This document shows, piece after piece, positions 19,425 through 27,670 of a DNA stretch of 40,114 nt (within the stretch, counting starts at the first letter, position 1; each line of letters begins with the position of its first letter). The stretch comes from an uncultured Ruminococcus sp. Lineage in GTDB: Bacteria > Bacillota > Clostridia > Oscillospirales > Acutalibacteraceae. The stretch lies in the NCBI GenBank assembly GCA_945607165.1, contig CALYYZ010000002.1:1-40114 (forward strand). Direction: 5' to 3'. A program made the translations under genes and the position numbers. Under the pieces are notes generated by a model that saw only the letters and a program-made list of their open reading frames with translations, made no database searches and had not been told where the DNA came from.

Positions 19425-20420
19425 TTATGCTCCGAGCAAATTCTGGTCAAAGGCGAACAGAGCCTCGTTTATCTCGAAAATGTCATAGCTCTTTTTTGAA
19501 ATAAAGTATTCGATAATGACATCGAATTTGTTGCTGTGAGACAGTGCATATCCGGCCTTCATCAGCATATCCGAGGTTTCCTCAAGGTCAAGCTCAAGTG
19601 CAATGGCAAAGGCTATCGCTGTGGACTTTGAGGGTTTGTATTCAGGGTTATTTCGGATTTTTGAAAAAAGCTTTCGGTCAATATTTGCCTTTTTGTAGCA
19701 CTCGGAGTCGGTGATGCCTTTTTCGTCAATTTTTCGCAGAAGCATTTGAGAAAAGCTCTCGTCAAGCGTTTTCAGTCTGTCTCCAAGGCTTAATTCGGGT
19801 GCAGGAGCAGAAGGTGCCGGAAAGCTATTCTTGTAAGAATCAAACACAGAGCCTTTGTTGTATTCTGCTCGCCTGCAACAGCAGTCGATTGCTAATACAT
19901 AGGTGTCGTCAATGTACTGCTGAATATCGGAAAACAGCCTTTGGCTGATGGCGAAGGCTTCTCTGTCGAACACAACAAGATACACAAGCATATCGTTTTC
20001 CGACAAAAAACCGCTGATACTTTTTGTTGCAATTCTCAGAGCCTTATCCTTTGGAAATCGGAAGGCTCCGCTTGAAATCAGCGGAAAGGCTACCGACTCG
20101 CATTTGTACTGCTTTGCAAGCATAAGAGAGTTTTTGTAGCAGAGCGAAAGAAGCTCTTCCTCGCCGTTTTGACCGCCGCCCCATATCGGACCAACGGTGT
20201 GAATAACATATTTGCAGGGAAGCTTATAGGCAGAGGTGATTTTAGCTTCGCCCGTGCTGCAGCCGCCCAGCCCTTTACACTCTTTTTTAAGTTTCGGGCC
20301 GGCTGCCTTATGGATTGCTCCGTCAACTCCGCCGCCCCCTAAAAGGCTGTGGTTTGCAGCATTTACTATTGCGTCACATTCAAGCTTTGTGATATCGTTG
20401 CGAATAATTTTGATTGGCAT
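19425..20420 (-). CDS. Macro-domain (ADP-ribose binding/hydrolase) protein with C-terminal HTH-like domain
   Basis: [64 protein letters not shown] macro motifs; C-terminal [44 protein letters not shown] resembles an XRE-type helical domain. Confidence 0.9.
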   Translation of the reverse strand: MPIKIIRNDITKLECDAIVNAANHSLLGGGGVDGAIHKAAGPKLKKECKGLGGCSTGEAKITSAYKLPCKYVIHTVGPIWGGGQNGEEELLSLCYKNSLMLAKQYKCESVAFPLISSGAFRFPKDKALRIATKSISGFLSENDMLVYLVVFDREAFAISQRLFSDIQQYIDDTYVLAIDCCCRRAEYNKGSVFDSYKNSFPAPSAPAPELSLGDRLKTLDESFSQMLLRKIDEKGITDSECYKKANIDRKLFSKIRNNPEYKPSKSTAIAFAIALELDLEETSDMLMKAGYALSHSNKFDVIIEYFISKKSYDIFEINEALFAFDQNLLGA

Positions 20421-20522
20421 AGGCTTATCCCGGTTTCAATGATATTTTTATGTTTATTAGACATAAATTTTTGGTGTTTGTCTTTTTACAGCAGAATTTC
20501 ATATTCCCTTCAATTATCTCTC

Positions 20523-22265
20523 TTACTCTTTGTCAAAGCACACGCCGTAAAGCATTACAAGCTCGACAATGTTCACCAATGACAGCGACAGTATACAGGC
20601 AATCAGCATTACAACCCAAGCCTCTTTTGAGAAAACCTTTTGTGTGAAGATAATCTGAATAATGAAAACTACAATAACCTGAACAATAGTGAAAGGCATA
20701 AGTATGACTGCAATTATTATGTTGAAAAGCATACCTATCCAGCCGATTGACAGTGCGTCACGCACCCTAACTTTGCGCTTTTTTTCAAGCATTTGGTCAA
20801 TAATCCTGCCGCTCGCCTCTTCAGCCTTATCATCAACCTTCATTGTATATGGTATCGAATCAGTCGTTGAAGCTTTGCTTCTGTCTGCAATAACAGCTCC
20901 GCTGAAATTCCTTACATTTGCAGTATTGACCCCCTGAGTGGAGTTAAAATCGTGATTTTCCTGACTGTAATTATAAAATCCGCCTGATGCATTTGCAGAA
21001 ACGGTTTCATCTTCGTTTTCATGTGCATCGGAAATATCGGCTCTCTGAGTGTAATTAAAATCGTGCTTATTCTGATTGTCATTATATAAGCCGCCTGATG
21101 CGTTTGCGGATACGGTTTCATCTTCGTTTTCCTGCGCATCGGAAATATCGGCTCCCTGAGTGTAATTAAAATCGTGCTTATTCTGATTGTCATTATGTAA
21201 GCCGACTGATACATTTGCAGAGACGGTTTTACCCCTGTTTGTTTTGTCTATGTATACATATTTATCATTTTTAAAAGGAGTGTTTGCTCTGTCTGAGGGT
21301 AATTCGACCTTTATATTTTTTCTTGTCCCATTTGTGTAGTTTGGATTCGGTCTGTCATTATGATCAGTAAGGGAGAGTAATGCATTCTTTAATGCCTCGG
21401 CTGAACGGAATCTGTGTTCCGGCTTGAAGGAGCAGGCCTGAAGAATAATACCTCCGAGTCTCTGACCGGCATTGCATGGGGGATTAAGACGCTGACCCTG
21501 CATTCTTTTTATAATCGCCTCATTTTTGTCACCGTATTTTACGGGTGCAGGCGGCAGAGGAACAAACGGCTCACGGTTGAAGTTTAACAGTCTGTACATT
21601 ACCATACCGAGGGAATAGATGTCCACGCTTGAGCCGTAGGGCTCGCCCCGATACACCTCAGGAGCCATATAGGTGTAGGTGCCTTTTTTTGACATACCAC
21701 TCGAGGTTTTTTCAATAGTTCTTGCAACACCGAAGTCTCCTAACTTGTAAAATCCGTTTTTGGAAACGAAAATGTTGTCAAGCTTTATATCTCTGTGAAT
21801 AATATTGTTTTTGTGACAAACCGACAGAGCGTCGCACAGTTGGATTCCAAGCTCAATAACCTCCTGCTCGGTCAGAACATGGTTGCGCATAACCTGAGTA
21901 ATGGGGGTGAGCAGTTCCATTTTTATCAGAATATCCCAACCGATTTCGTTTTCGTGTTCTACAATGGAGTAATCCTCATATTCAACAATACCGGGATTTC
22001 CCCTTAGCTGAGACATAACGGCTATCTCGCCTATAAAATCGTTCACAAGGTCGAGGTAATAATCCGTTACGCTCTTATCGTCCATACCCTCGTTTTTGAA
22101 GCTTTGAATCTCAGCCTGTGAGGTGGGAATTTGAATGACCTTAAGTGCGCTGTGTTCTTCGATCCCGAAATTGTTTCTTACAATTTCATAAACCTTTCCG
22201 AAGCTGCCCTCTCCAATCAGACGGACAACCCTCCAATCGCTCCAAACCCTTCCGATGTCATACAT
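20523..22265 (-). CDS. Membrane Ser/Thr protein kinase (paralog 1) with tandem-repeat linker and C-terminal TM segments
   Basis: GEGSFGKVYE, HRDIKLDN, LGDFGVART, MAPEVYRGEPYGSSVDIYSLG kinase motifs; C-terminal hydrophobic helices. Confidence 0.93.
   Translation of the reverse strand: MYDIGRVWSDWRVVRLIGEGSFGKVYEIVRNNFGIEEHSALKVIQIPTSQAEIQSFKNEGMDDKSVTDYYLDLVNDFIGEIAVMSQLRGNPGIVEYEDYSIVEHENEIGWDILIKMELLTPITQVMRNHVLTEQEVIELGIQLCDALSVCHKNNIIHRDIKLDNIFVSKNGFYKLGDFGVARTIEKTSSGMSKKGTYTYMAPEVYRGEPYGSSVDIYSLGMVMYRLLNFNREPFVPLPPAPVKYGDKNEAIIKRMQGQRLNPPCNAGQRLGGIILQACSFKPEHRFRSAEALKNALLSLTDHNDRPNPNYTNGTRKNIKVELPSDRANTPFKNDKYVYIDKTNRGKTVSANVSVGLHNDNQNKHDFNYTQGADISDAQENEDETVSANASGGLYNDNQNKHDFNYTQRADISDAHENEDETVSANASGGFYNYSQENHDFNSTQGVNTANVRNFSGAVIADRSKASTTDSIPYTMKVDDKAEEASGRIIDQMLEKKRKVRVRDALSIGWIGMLFNIIIAVILMPFTIVQVIVVFIIQIIFTQKVFSKEAWVVMLIACILSLSLVNIVELVMLYGVCFDKE
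20910..21229 (-). repeat. Intragenic 111-bp tandem repeat (about 3 copies) in kinase linker
   Basis: 37-aa units KTVSANVSVGLHNDNQNKHDFNYTQGADISDAQENED / ETVSANASGGLYNDNQNKHDFNYTQRADISDAHENED / ETVSANASGGFYNYSQENHDFNSTQGVN...; units start at 21229, 21118 and 21007. Confidence 0.92.
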
Positions 22266-22297
22266 ATATATCTTCTCCCATAATAATCAGCGTTTTC

Positions 22298-22609
22298 TTA
22301 GCTGTCAGTCTTTTTTTTTAATGACGAAACAGTTAAAAACAATCCTGCCGCTACTAAGCCGACCGTCAGCAGCACCGTTACTGTGTTTGAAACAGTAAAA
22401 CCCTGATCAATCATTTTTTCTAAGCTTCCGTTTACTATGGAGCCTAAAAACGAAAGCAGACCGAGTATCATCATAATTATTCCGGCAATAAGTCGTCCGC
22501 CGGAAGCGTTTGCGTCTTTTTCCGTTTTATTGATTTCAAGCTTTGCCCCGCAGACTGAGCATTTCCTGCTGCCGGCAGGATTATGGCTGTTGCATTTTTT
22601 ACAATACAT
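22298..22609 (-). CDS. Small zinc-ribbon membrane protein
   Basis: MYCKKCNSHNPAGSRKCSVCGAKL zinc ribbon plus two hydrophobic segments. Confidence 0.85.
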   Translation of the reverse strand: MYCKKCNSHNPAGSRKCSVCGAKLEINKTEKDANASGGRLIAGIIMMILGLLSFLGSIVNGSLEKMIDQGFTVSNTVTVLLTVGLVAAGLFLTVSSLKKKTDS

Positions 22610-22691
22610 AATATTAACTCCCAAATATATGATTTTAAGTGTAATTTTTTCAGTGTTTACGAAAACAAAAGGATGAGAATTTAGTGAAAGG

Positions 22692-24500
22692 CTATCTTTT
22701 CACAAATCCTTCGTTAAGAAGAGAATCCTCTGTTTCCTTCATTGAAATATAGTCTATATTATTGCCGCTTACAATGCCTAAATTGATAATTTCGCTGATG
22801 TTGTCCGGATCATCCATATCTGTCATTTTTATGGTATACTTTAGATATGACGAAAACTCCTTGCTTTCCACTGTGCAGAAGTTAAGCCTTCTGTAGTTGT
22901 CGCAGGTTTCTTCCAACACGCCTTTCACCGCATCAATTTCCGAGTCTGTCATATCAGTTTTAACATAATAAATGGTGTCGGTCATCTCTTGTACAATGTC
23001 GTCTTTGTATCCAAATTCCAAAGATTCAATAAGCTCTGATTCCGAATCCTTTTTTACAAAGTGGGAATCATCAAGTGAAGCGAAATAATTGTTGTATAAA
23101 TAAATTCCGTTGTCGGAAAAAACCTTGTTATACTCATATTCTGAGCCATCGGCATAGCTTATTTCGGAGGAATAGTTGCGATTTGATGATGACGAGCTGA
23201 TTCTTGAGCTGTAGGAGCTTGAATTTCCTGAGTAGTAGGAGTTCGAGCTTATTGAGATGCCTGAATACTGACTTCTTGAATATGAGCTGCCTGAGTTATA
23301 GCTTGAATCATTCTGCTTTGAAAGCAGTATAATGCCGGTCACCGTACCGATTCCGATTACGGCAATAAGGCAAATCAGTGCGATAAGCGGAGCCTTGGAG
23401 CGTTTGGGCTTAGCAGGCTTTTGGTTGTTAGGATTGAAATTGGTAAAGCCGTCTCCGTATTTATTGGGAGGCTCGTTATGCAGGTTGTTTACTCCGCCCA
23501 CAGGTGGGATATTGTTGTTATATTGATTAACGCTGCGTGTACGGTCAAAATTATCATATTGTGCATTTTGTCCGTACACAGGCATATAGTGTGGATCGTT
23601 TTTCAGCTTTACAAGCTCCGACTTCATCTCATTGGCAGACAAAAATCTGTCGCCGGGCTTGAAGGCGCAAGCCTTCAGAATAATACGGCTCAGACTTTCG
23701 CTTGCGTTTGCGGGCTTCAAAAGAGGACTGCCGGTCATTCGCTTTATCAGCGCTTCCTCCTTGTCCTTATAAGTTATAGCTGTCGGGGGCAGCGGCGCAA
23801 ACGGCTCACGGTTGAAGTTGAGCAGTCTGTGCATTACCATTCCGAGAGAATAGATATCCACACTCGAGCCGTAGTTTTCACCTCGGTAGACCTCGGGAGC
23901 CATATATGAATAAGTGCCTTTCTTAGACATCTCGCTCGTTGTTTTTTCAACCGTTCTTGCAACTCCGAAATCTCCGAGCTTGTATTGCCCGTTTTTGGTA
24001 AGGAAGATGTTATCAGGCTTAATATCTCTGTGAATAATACTGTTTTTGTGGCAAACGGAAAGGGCGTCGCACAGGCTTATTCCAAGCTCGATTATCTCGC
24101 TTTGCGAAAAGCTGCGGCTGTTGATGGTGGGAGCCAACGGAATAAGAAGCTCCATTCTTATCAGTATATCCCATCCGATTTTACCCTGATGGTTTACAAC
24201 GGCAAAGTCCTCATAGGAAACTATTGAGCTTTGTCCCTTGAGCTGATGCATAAGCACAATTTCCTGTGTGAAATCGTCAATCAGTCCCCTGTAATACTCG
24301 GTGATTTCGTTGTCGTTCATTCCGCCGTTTCTAAGACTTTGAAGCTCGGAATCAGAGTTGGGAATAGAGATTACCTTAAGGGCGCTGTGCTCCTCTACTC
24401 CGTAATAATTTCGCACAATTTCATAAACCCTTCCGAAGCTTCCTTTGCCGATAAGGCGTACAACTCTCCAGTTAGGCCAGATATTCTCAATGGGATACAT
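22692..24500 (-). CDS. Membrane Ser/Thr protein kinase (paralog 2) with single TM and extracellular Ser/Tyr-rich C-terminal region
   Basis: GKGSFGRVYE, HRDIKPDN, LGDFGVART, MAPEVYRGENYGSSVDIYSLG; TM APLIALICLIAVIGIGTVTGIILL; closely similar to 20523-22265. Confidence 0.94.
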   Translation of the reverse strand: MYPIENIWPNWRVVRLIGKGSFGRVYEIVRNYYGVEEHSALKVISIPNSDSELQSLRNGGMNDNEITEYYRGLIDDFTQEIVLMHQLKGQSSIVSYEDFAVVNHQGKIGWDILIRMELLIPLAPTINSRSFSQSEIIELGISLCDALSVCHKNSIIHRDIKPDNIFLTKNGQYKLGDFGVARTVEKTTSEMSKKGTYSYMAPEVYRGENYGSSVDIYSLGMVMHRLLNFNREPFAPLPPTAITYKDKEEALIKRMTGSPLLKPANASESLSRIILKACAFKPGDRFLSANEMKSELVKLKNDPHYMPVYGQNAQYDNFDRTRSVNQYNNNIPPVGGVNNLHNEPPNKYGDGFTNFNPNNQKPAKPKRSKAPLIALICLIAVIGIGTVTGIILLSKQNDSSYNSGSSYSRSQYSGISISSNSYYSGNSSSYSSRISSSSSNRNYSSEISYADGSEYEYNKVFSDNGIYLYNNYFASLDDSHFVKKDSESELIESLEFGYKDDIVQEMTDTIYYVKTDMTDSEIDAVKGVLEETCDNYRRLNFCTVESKEFSSYLKYTIKMTDMDDPDNISEIINLGIVSGNNIDYISMKETEDSLLNEGFVKR

Positions 24501-24531
24501 ATACTCCTCCGATTCATAAATGCGTATTATT

Positions 24532-24655
24532 ATGGAAACACTGAATAAATCACATCATAAGATTGTTTGCACATCTTGCTTGCATATTTTCCGCCGGCTT
24601 GCTCAAAAAATCTGACGGCGCAATATGCACAAATGATTTTATCAGTGTTTCCTTA
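24532..24655 (+). repeat. MITE-like palindromic repeat, copy 2
   Basis: GGAAACACTGAATAAATCACATCATAAGATTGTTTGCACATCTTGCTTGCATATTTTCCGCCGGC...GACGGCGCAATATGCACAAATGATTTTATCAGTGTTTCCTTA; imperfect palindrome sharing its left part with 12577-12754. Confidence 0.85.
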
Positions 24656-24665
24656 GATTTTAGTA

Positions 24666-25832
24666 TTAATACAGACCGCCTGTCTCAGCCTCGGGAAAAT
24701 CGTCTCCGTCAGTGTCGTCTGAATTGCCGCCAAGCTCAAAAACTCCGAATACCTTTTGCTCCCGATCGTCATCGCTGTCGGTCGGCTCAGTCTCGTTGAA
24801 AATATTACCCGGCTCAGAATAAGGCTCGTCGTAGGTTGACTTGGACTCGGTTGGCTTTTCTGCGGGCTTGACCGTTGTATTAACGGAAGCAGGCTGAGTT
24901 GAGGACGGCTCTTTGTCCGTATTATCGCCAAGGGGATTAAACAGGAAAAAAGCACCGACTGCCGCCGCCAAAAGAACTGCCGCAATTCCTGCAATAATCA
25001 GTGCGAGCATACCCTTGCTTTGCCCTTTGGAGCCTGCGGCTTTGCTGACATATCCCTGTGCGTTGTTTACTACCTTGCCCAGAATAATCGTAATGTTGTC
25101 TCTTCCGCCGTTTGCAAGAGCCAGCGATAAAAGTGTTTCGCCTGCGTCCTCGACCGAATTTGATTTTGAAATAACGCTGAGTATCTCATCGGTTTCCACC
25201 ATATCGGTGAGGCCGTCGCTGCAAATCAAAAATACATCGCCCTCGTTTATTTCACCGTGAAGAAGATACGGAGACAGCTCCATTTCGTCGGGGAAAATAC
25301 CCAGATTCTGAGTCAGGCGAAATTTTTTCTTTTTGTCATAGTTCGTTCCGAAAACACGCTCGTAGTTGTGACGCTCGCTGTGCTCATACGAAATCTGCTC
25401 AATGCTGCCGTTTCTTATCAGAAAAATAGGGCTGTCACCGAGATTGCAAAGCTGAAATCTGTCGTTTTCAAACAGAAGCATTGAGGCGGTGGTGCCCATT
25501 CTGCCCTTAACGATTCTCTGCATTTCATCACAGATGATTTCATTTGACTTAAAGCATATATCCTGCACAAGTCGATCGGGCGCCCCGCCCCTGTATGCGG
25601 CAAACTCATACGAGGCTGTGTCTGCGGCAATTTCCGAGGCGCGCTCTCCGCAAAGATGTCCTCCCATTCCGTCAAACACTCCGAACAGAGACGGAGTATT
25701 TGTGCTGTAGGTTCCGCAGTGCTTCCAGCCCGATTCGCCTATGTCCACCTTTGTTTCGGCACAGATTAAGTTGTCTTGGTTTTTCGGTCTTACAATACCT
25801 CTGTCAGACAGGGCATAAACATTAATTTGCAT
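24666..25832 (-). CDS. PP2C-family Ser/Thr protein phosphatase with C-terminal TM segment and acidic tail
   Basis: VYALSDRGIVRPKNQDNL, LFGVFDGMGGHLCGERAS, GDVFLICSDGLTDMV, GGRDNITIILGKV PP2C motifs; TM LALIIAGIAAVLLAAAVGAFFLF. Confidence 0.95.
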   Translation of the reverse strand: MQINVYALSDRGIVRPKNQDNLICAETKVDIGESGWKHCGTYSTNTPSLFGVFDGMGGHLCGERASEIAADTASYEFAAYRGGAPDRLVQDICFKSNEIICDEMQRIVKGRMGTTASMLLFENDRFQLCNLGDSPIFLIRNGSIEQISYEHSERHNYERVFGTNYDKKKKFRLTQNLGIFPDEMELSPYLLHGEINEGDVFLICSDGLTDMVETDEILSVISKSNSVEDAGETLLSLALANGGRDNITIILGKVVNNAQGYVSKAAGSKGQSKGMLALIIAGIAAVLLAAAVGAFFLFNPLGDNTDKEPSSTQPASVNTTVKPAEKPTESKSTYDEPYSEPGNIFNETEPTDSDDDREQKVFGVFELGGNSDDTDGDDFPEAETGGLY

Positions 25833-25965
25833 ACAATCAAATCCTTATAGATTGATAAGCTATTGTGCTTTAGCAACCGCTGAATAAAATTCTAATTAAA
25901 GCTGCTTGCACAGCGTAATTGTTTTTTGATAATAATGCACATATTTAATATGAATAATCAGCTTC

Positions 25966-25994
25966 ATTATATATTCTTTACATACAAATGTCAA
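25966..25994 (-). promoter_or_regulatory. Promoter of the PP2C/kinase operon
   Basis: Minus strand TTGACA-17 nt-TATAAT, perfect consensus. Confidence 0.85.
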
Positions 25995-26087
25995 TGTTTA
26001 TTTGATGCTTTACATTAATATGCTCTGAATATGCTCTGAAAACCAACAATTCTATACAGGTTATTGTAAATTCCCATCAAACAAAAA

Positions 26088-26118
26088 GCTGCTTGCAGGG
26101 AAATTCCCGGCAAACAGC
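26088..26118 (-). terminator. Rho-independent terminator of the DUF2752 gene
   Basis: Minus strand GCTGTTTGCCGGG-AATTT-CCCTGCAAGCAGC followed by TTTTTGTTT. Confidence 0.85.
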
Positions 26119-26123
26119 CTTGT

Positions 26124-26507
26124 TCAAATAATATTTCTGAATATTCCAAAGAGCAGAAGCACTGCACAAGCCGAATAAACAAGTACAGAGTCAACCTTTG
26201 AAAGAGTCTTTTTGTTGCAGCGCACATAGCTTATGCCAAGCCTTACCGCTATGTACAGAAAGAAAGGCAGCAAAAGCAGCACTGCGGGGTTTGCTTTCCA
26301 TGCCGAAGCAAAATCAAGCTGCAAAAGACTTATGCACATTCGTGAAACTCCGCAGCCCGGACATTCCAATCCTGTAATACTTTTTATAGGGCATGGAATT
26401 CCTGCGCCTAAAGCTGTACACACAACGGAATACAGCAGTCCTGCTGAAATCAGAGCCGCAATAAGCATAAGCACTCTGAACAGCCGTTTTTTCTCAGTTT
26501 GCCGCAA
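26124..26507 (-). CDS. DUF2752 membrane protein
   Basis: CPIKSITGLECPGCGVSRMCISLLQLDFASAWKANPAVLLLLP is the DUF2752 signature. Confidence 0.92.
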   Translation of the reverse strand: MRQTEKKRLFRVLMLIAALISAGLLYSVVCTALGAGIPCPIKSITGLECPGCGVSRMCISLLQLDFASAWKANPAVLLLLPFFLYIAVRLGISYVRCNKKTLSKVDSVLVYSACAVLLLFGIFRNII

Positions 26508-27174
26508 CCTTATTCAGCTCGTTTTGAATTAATGCGTAGTTTACGATAACAAATCCAAACAACGCAATCACCAAATAGACAATCGAATTATCCGACGCTG
26601 TTCCGTTGTATTTCCTGGAAATATAGTCAACCTTTTTACCGGCATTATAGAACCAATAAATTCCGTAGATGCCGCAGGTGACAAGGCTGAGCAGAAATAC
26701 AATGCCGCCTGAGGTGTCTCCCGCAGAATCACTTGCTGTGTTGAGGTCGTTTACTAAATTAACAAACCAGTAGATTCCATAGATACCGCAGGTAACAAAA
26801 CTGAGTATAATTGCAATCGCAATGTCACGGCGGGCAATGGGAGCTTTGCCGTTATTTCCCTGATAAGGAGGCTGCTGGTAGTTCGGCTGACCCTGATACT
26901 GCTGATAGGGAGGCTGCTGGTAGTTCGGCTGACCCTGATACTGCTGATAGGGAGGCTGCTGGTAGTTCGGCTGACCCTGATACTGCTGATTGGGTGCCTG
27001 TTGGTAATTGGGCTGACCCTGATACTGCTGATTGGGTGCTTGCTTGTTGTTTCTATAGTTTACAGAACCACCGTTTACGGATACCGTAGCTTCATTGTTT
27101 GAAATCGCAGCTCCGCAGAACTGGCAAAAGTTGATTCCGTCAGGATTATTATTATTGCATTTCGGACAAATCAT
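26494..27174 (-). CDS. Zinc-ribbon, PQ/Y-rich, DUF4234-type membrane protein
   Basis: MICPKCNNNNPDGINFCQFCGA zinc ribbon; YQGQPNYQQPPYQ repeats; two copies of (F)V/LTCGIYGIYWF DUF4234-like motif. Confidence 0.9.
   Translation of the reverse strand: MICPKCNNNNPDGINFCQFCGAAISNNEATVSVNGGSVNYRNNKQAPNQQYQGQPNYQQAPNQQYQGQPNYQQPPYQQYQGQPNYQQPPYQQYQGQPNYQQPPYQGNNGKAPIARRDIAIAIILSFVTCGIYGIYWFVNLVNDLNTASDSAGDTSGGIVFLLSLVTCGIYGIYWFYNAGKKVDYISRKYNGTASDNSIVYLVIALFGFVIVNYALIQNELNKVAAN
26860..27027 (-). repeat. 42-bp intragenic tandem repeat (4 copies)
   Basis: CTGATAGGGAGGCTGCTGGTAGTTCGGCTGACCCTGATACTG repeated with few changes (14-aa unit QQYQGQPNYQQPPY). Confidence 0.92.
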
Positions 27175-27196
27175 TTTTTATCACTCACTTTTCTTT

Positions 27197-27260
27197 CAAT
27201 ATAATATCATATTTATATGATATGAAAAGTATACCAACTGTTTGTGGTGATGTCAATATG
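27197..27260 (-). promoter_or_regulatory. Promoter/operator copy 1 of the DUF4234 operon
   Basis: Minus strand TTGACA-17-TATACT followed by ATATCATATAAATATGATAT palindrome (27204-27223). Confidence 0.75.
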
Positions 27261-27319
27261 ATTTACAGTTTATTTTTGCAGTTACGACAAATTTTTTCTT
27301 TCAATCACTATTTTTATAG

Positions 27320-27379
27320 TAAATATCATATTTAATGTAAAAATATACCAACCGTTTGCCATGCTGTCAATGCAATATG
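27320..27379 (-). promoter_or_regulatory. Promoter/operator copy 2 (duplicate) of the DUF4234 operon
   Basis: Minus strand TTGACA-17-TATATT with the same spacer motif CAAACNGTTGG and the same ATATGATATT downstream. Confidence 0.72.
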
Positions 27380-27607
27380 CGCAATATTATATGCGAATAA
27401 AGCCAAAATACTATTTACATATTCTGTCATACTTTGTGAGCTTTTGAGGATATGCCTTGCTCAATATTTACCCGTACTGATAACAGGGTTTATTTTGCTT
27501 TTTATTGGCAATAATAGGTATGGCAAATTGTAAAATGCTCATTTTTGCCAAAGATAATGATTGAATTTGCTCGATTATAAATAAATTTTGAAAAAGTTTG
27601 AAGTATA

Positions 27608-27657
27608 TTGATTAAAAATGCTTGACTTTGGAAAAATATATGCTATAATCTAATCAA
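27608..27657 (+). promoter_or_regulatory. fru operon promoter with flanking inverted repeat (putative FruR operator)
   Basis: TTGACT (27622-27627), 16 nt, TATAAT (27644-27649), flanked by TTGATTA (27608-27614) and TAATCAA (27651-27657). Confidence 0.7.
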
Positions 27658-27670
27658 GAGGTGAACGAAA

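Noticed and set aside
20912-21214. 100-aa minus-strand ORF made of repeats (MYQSAYIMTIRISTILITLREPIF...)
   Set aside because: Out-of-frame reading of the 111-bp repeats inside the kinase gene; repeat periodicity is a multiple of 3 so all frames stay open.
24653-24994. 113-aa minus-strand ORF overlapping PP2C
   Set aside because: Alternative frame of the PP2C C-terminal linker; S/P/R-rich artefact.
26860-27042. CRISPR-like periodic repeats
   Set aside because: Repeats are contiguous without unique spacers and in frame with a CDS; a coding tandem repeat, not a CRISPR array.
26811-27089. 92-aa plus-strand ORF with DREAAGSSADPDTA repeats
   Set aside because: Antisense reading of the 42-bp repeats of the DUF4234 gene.
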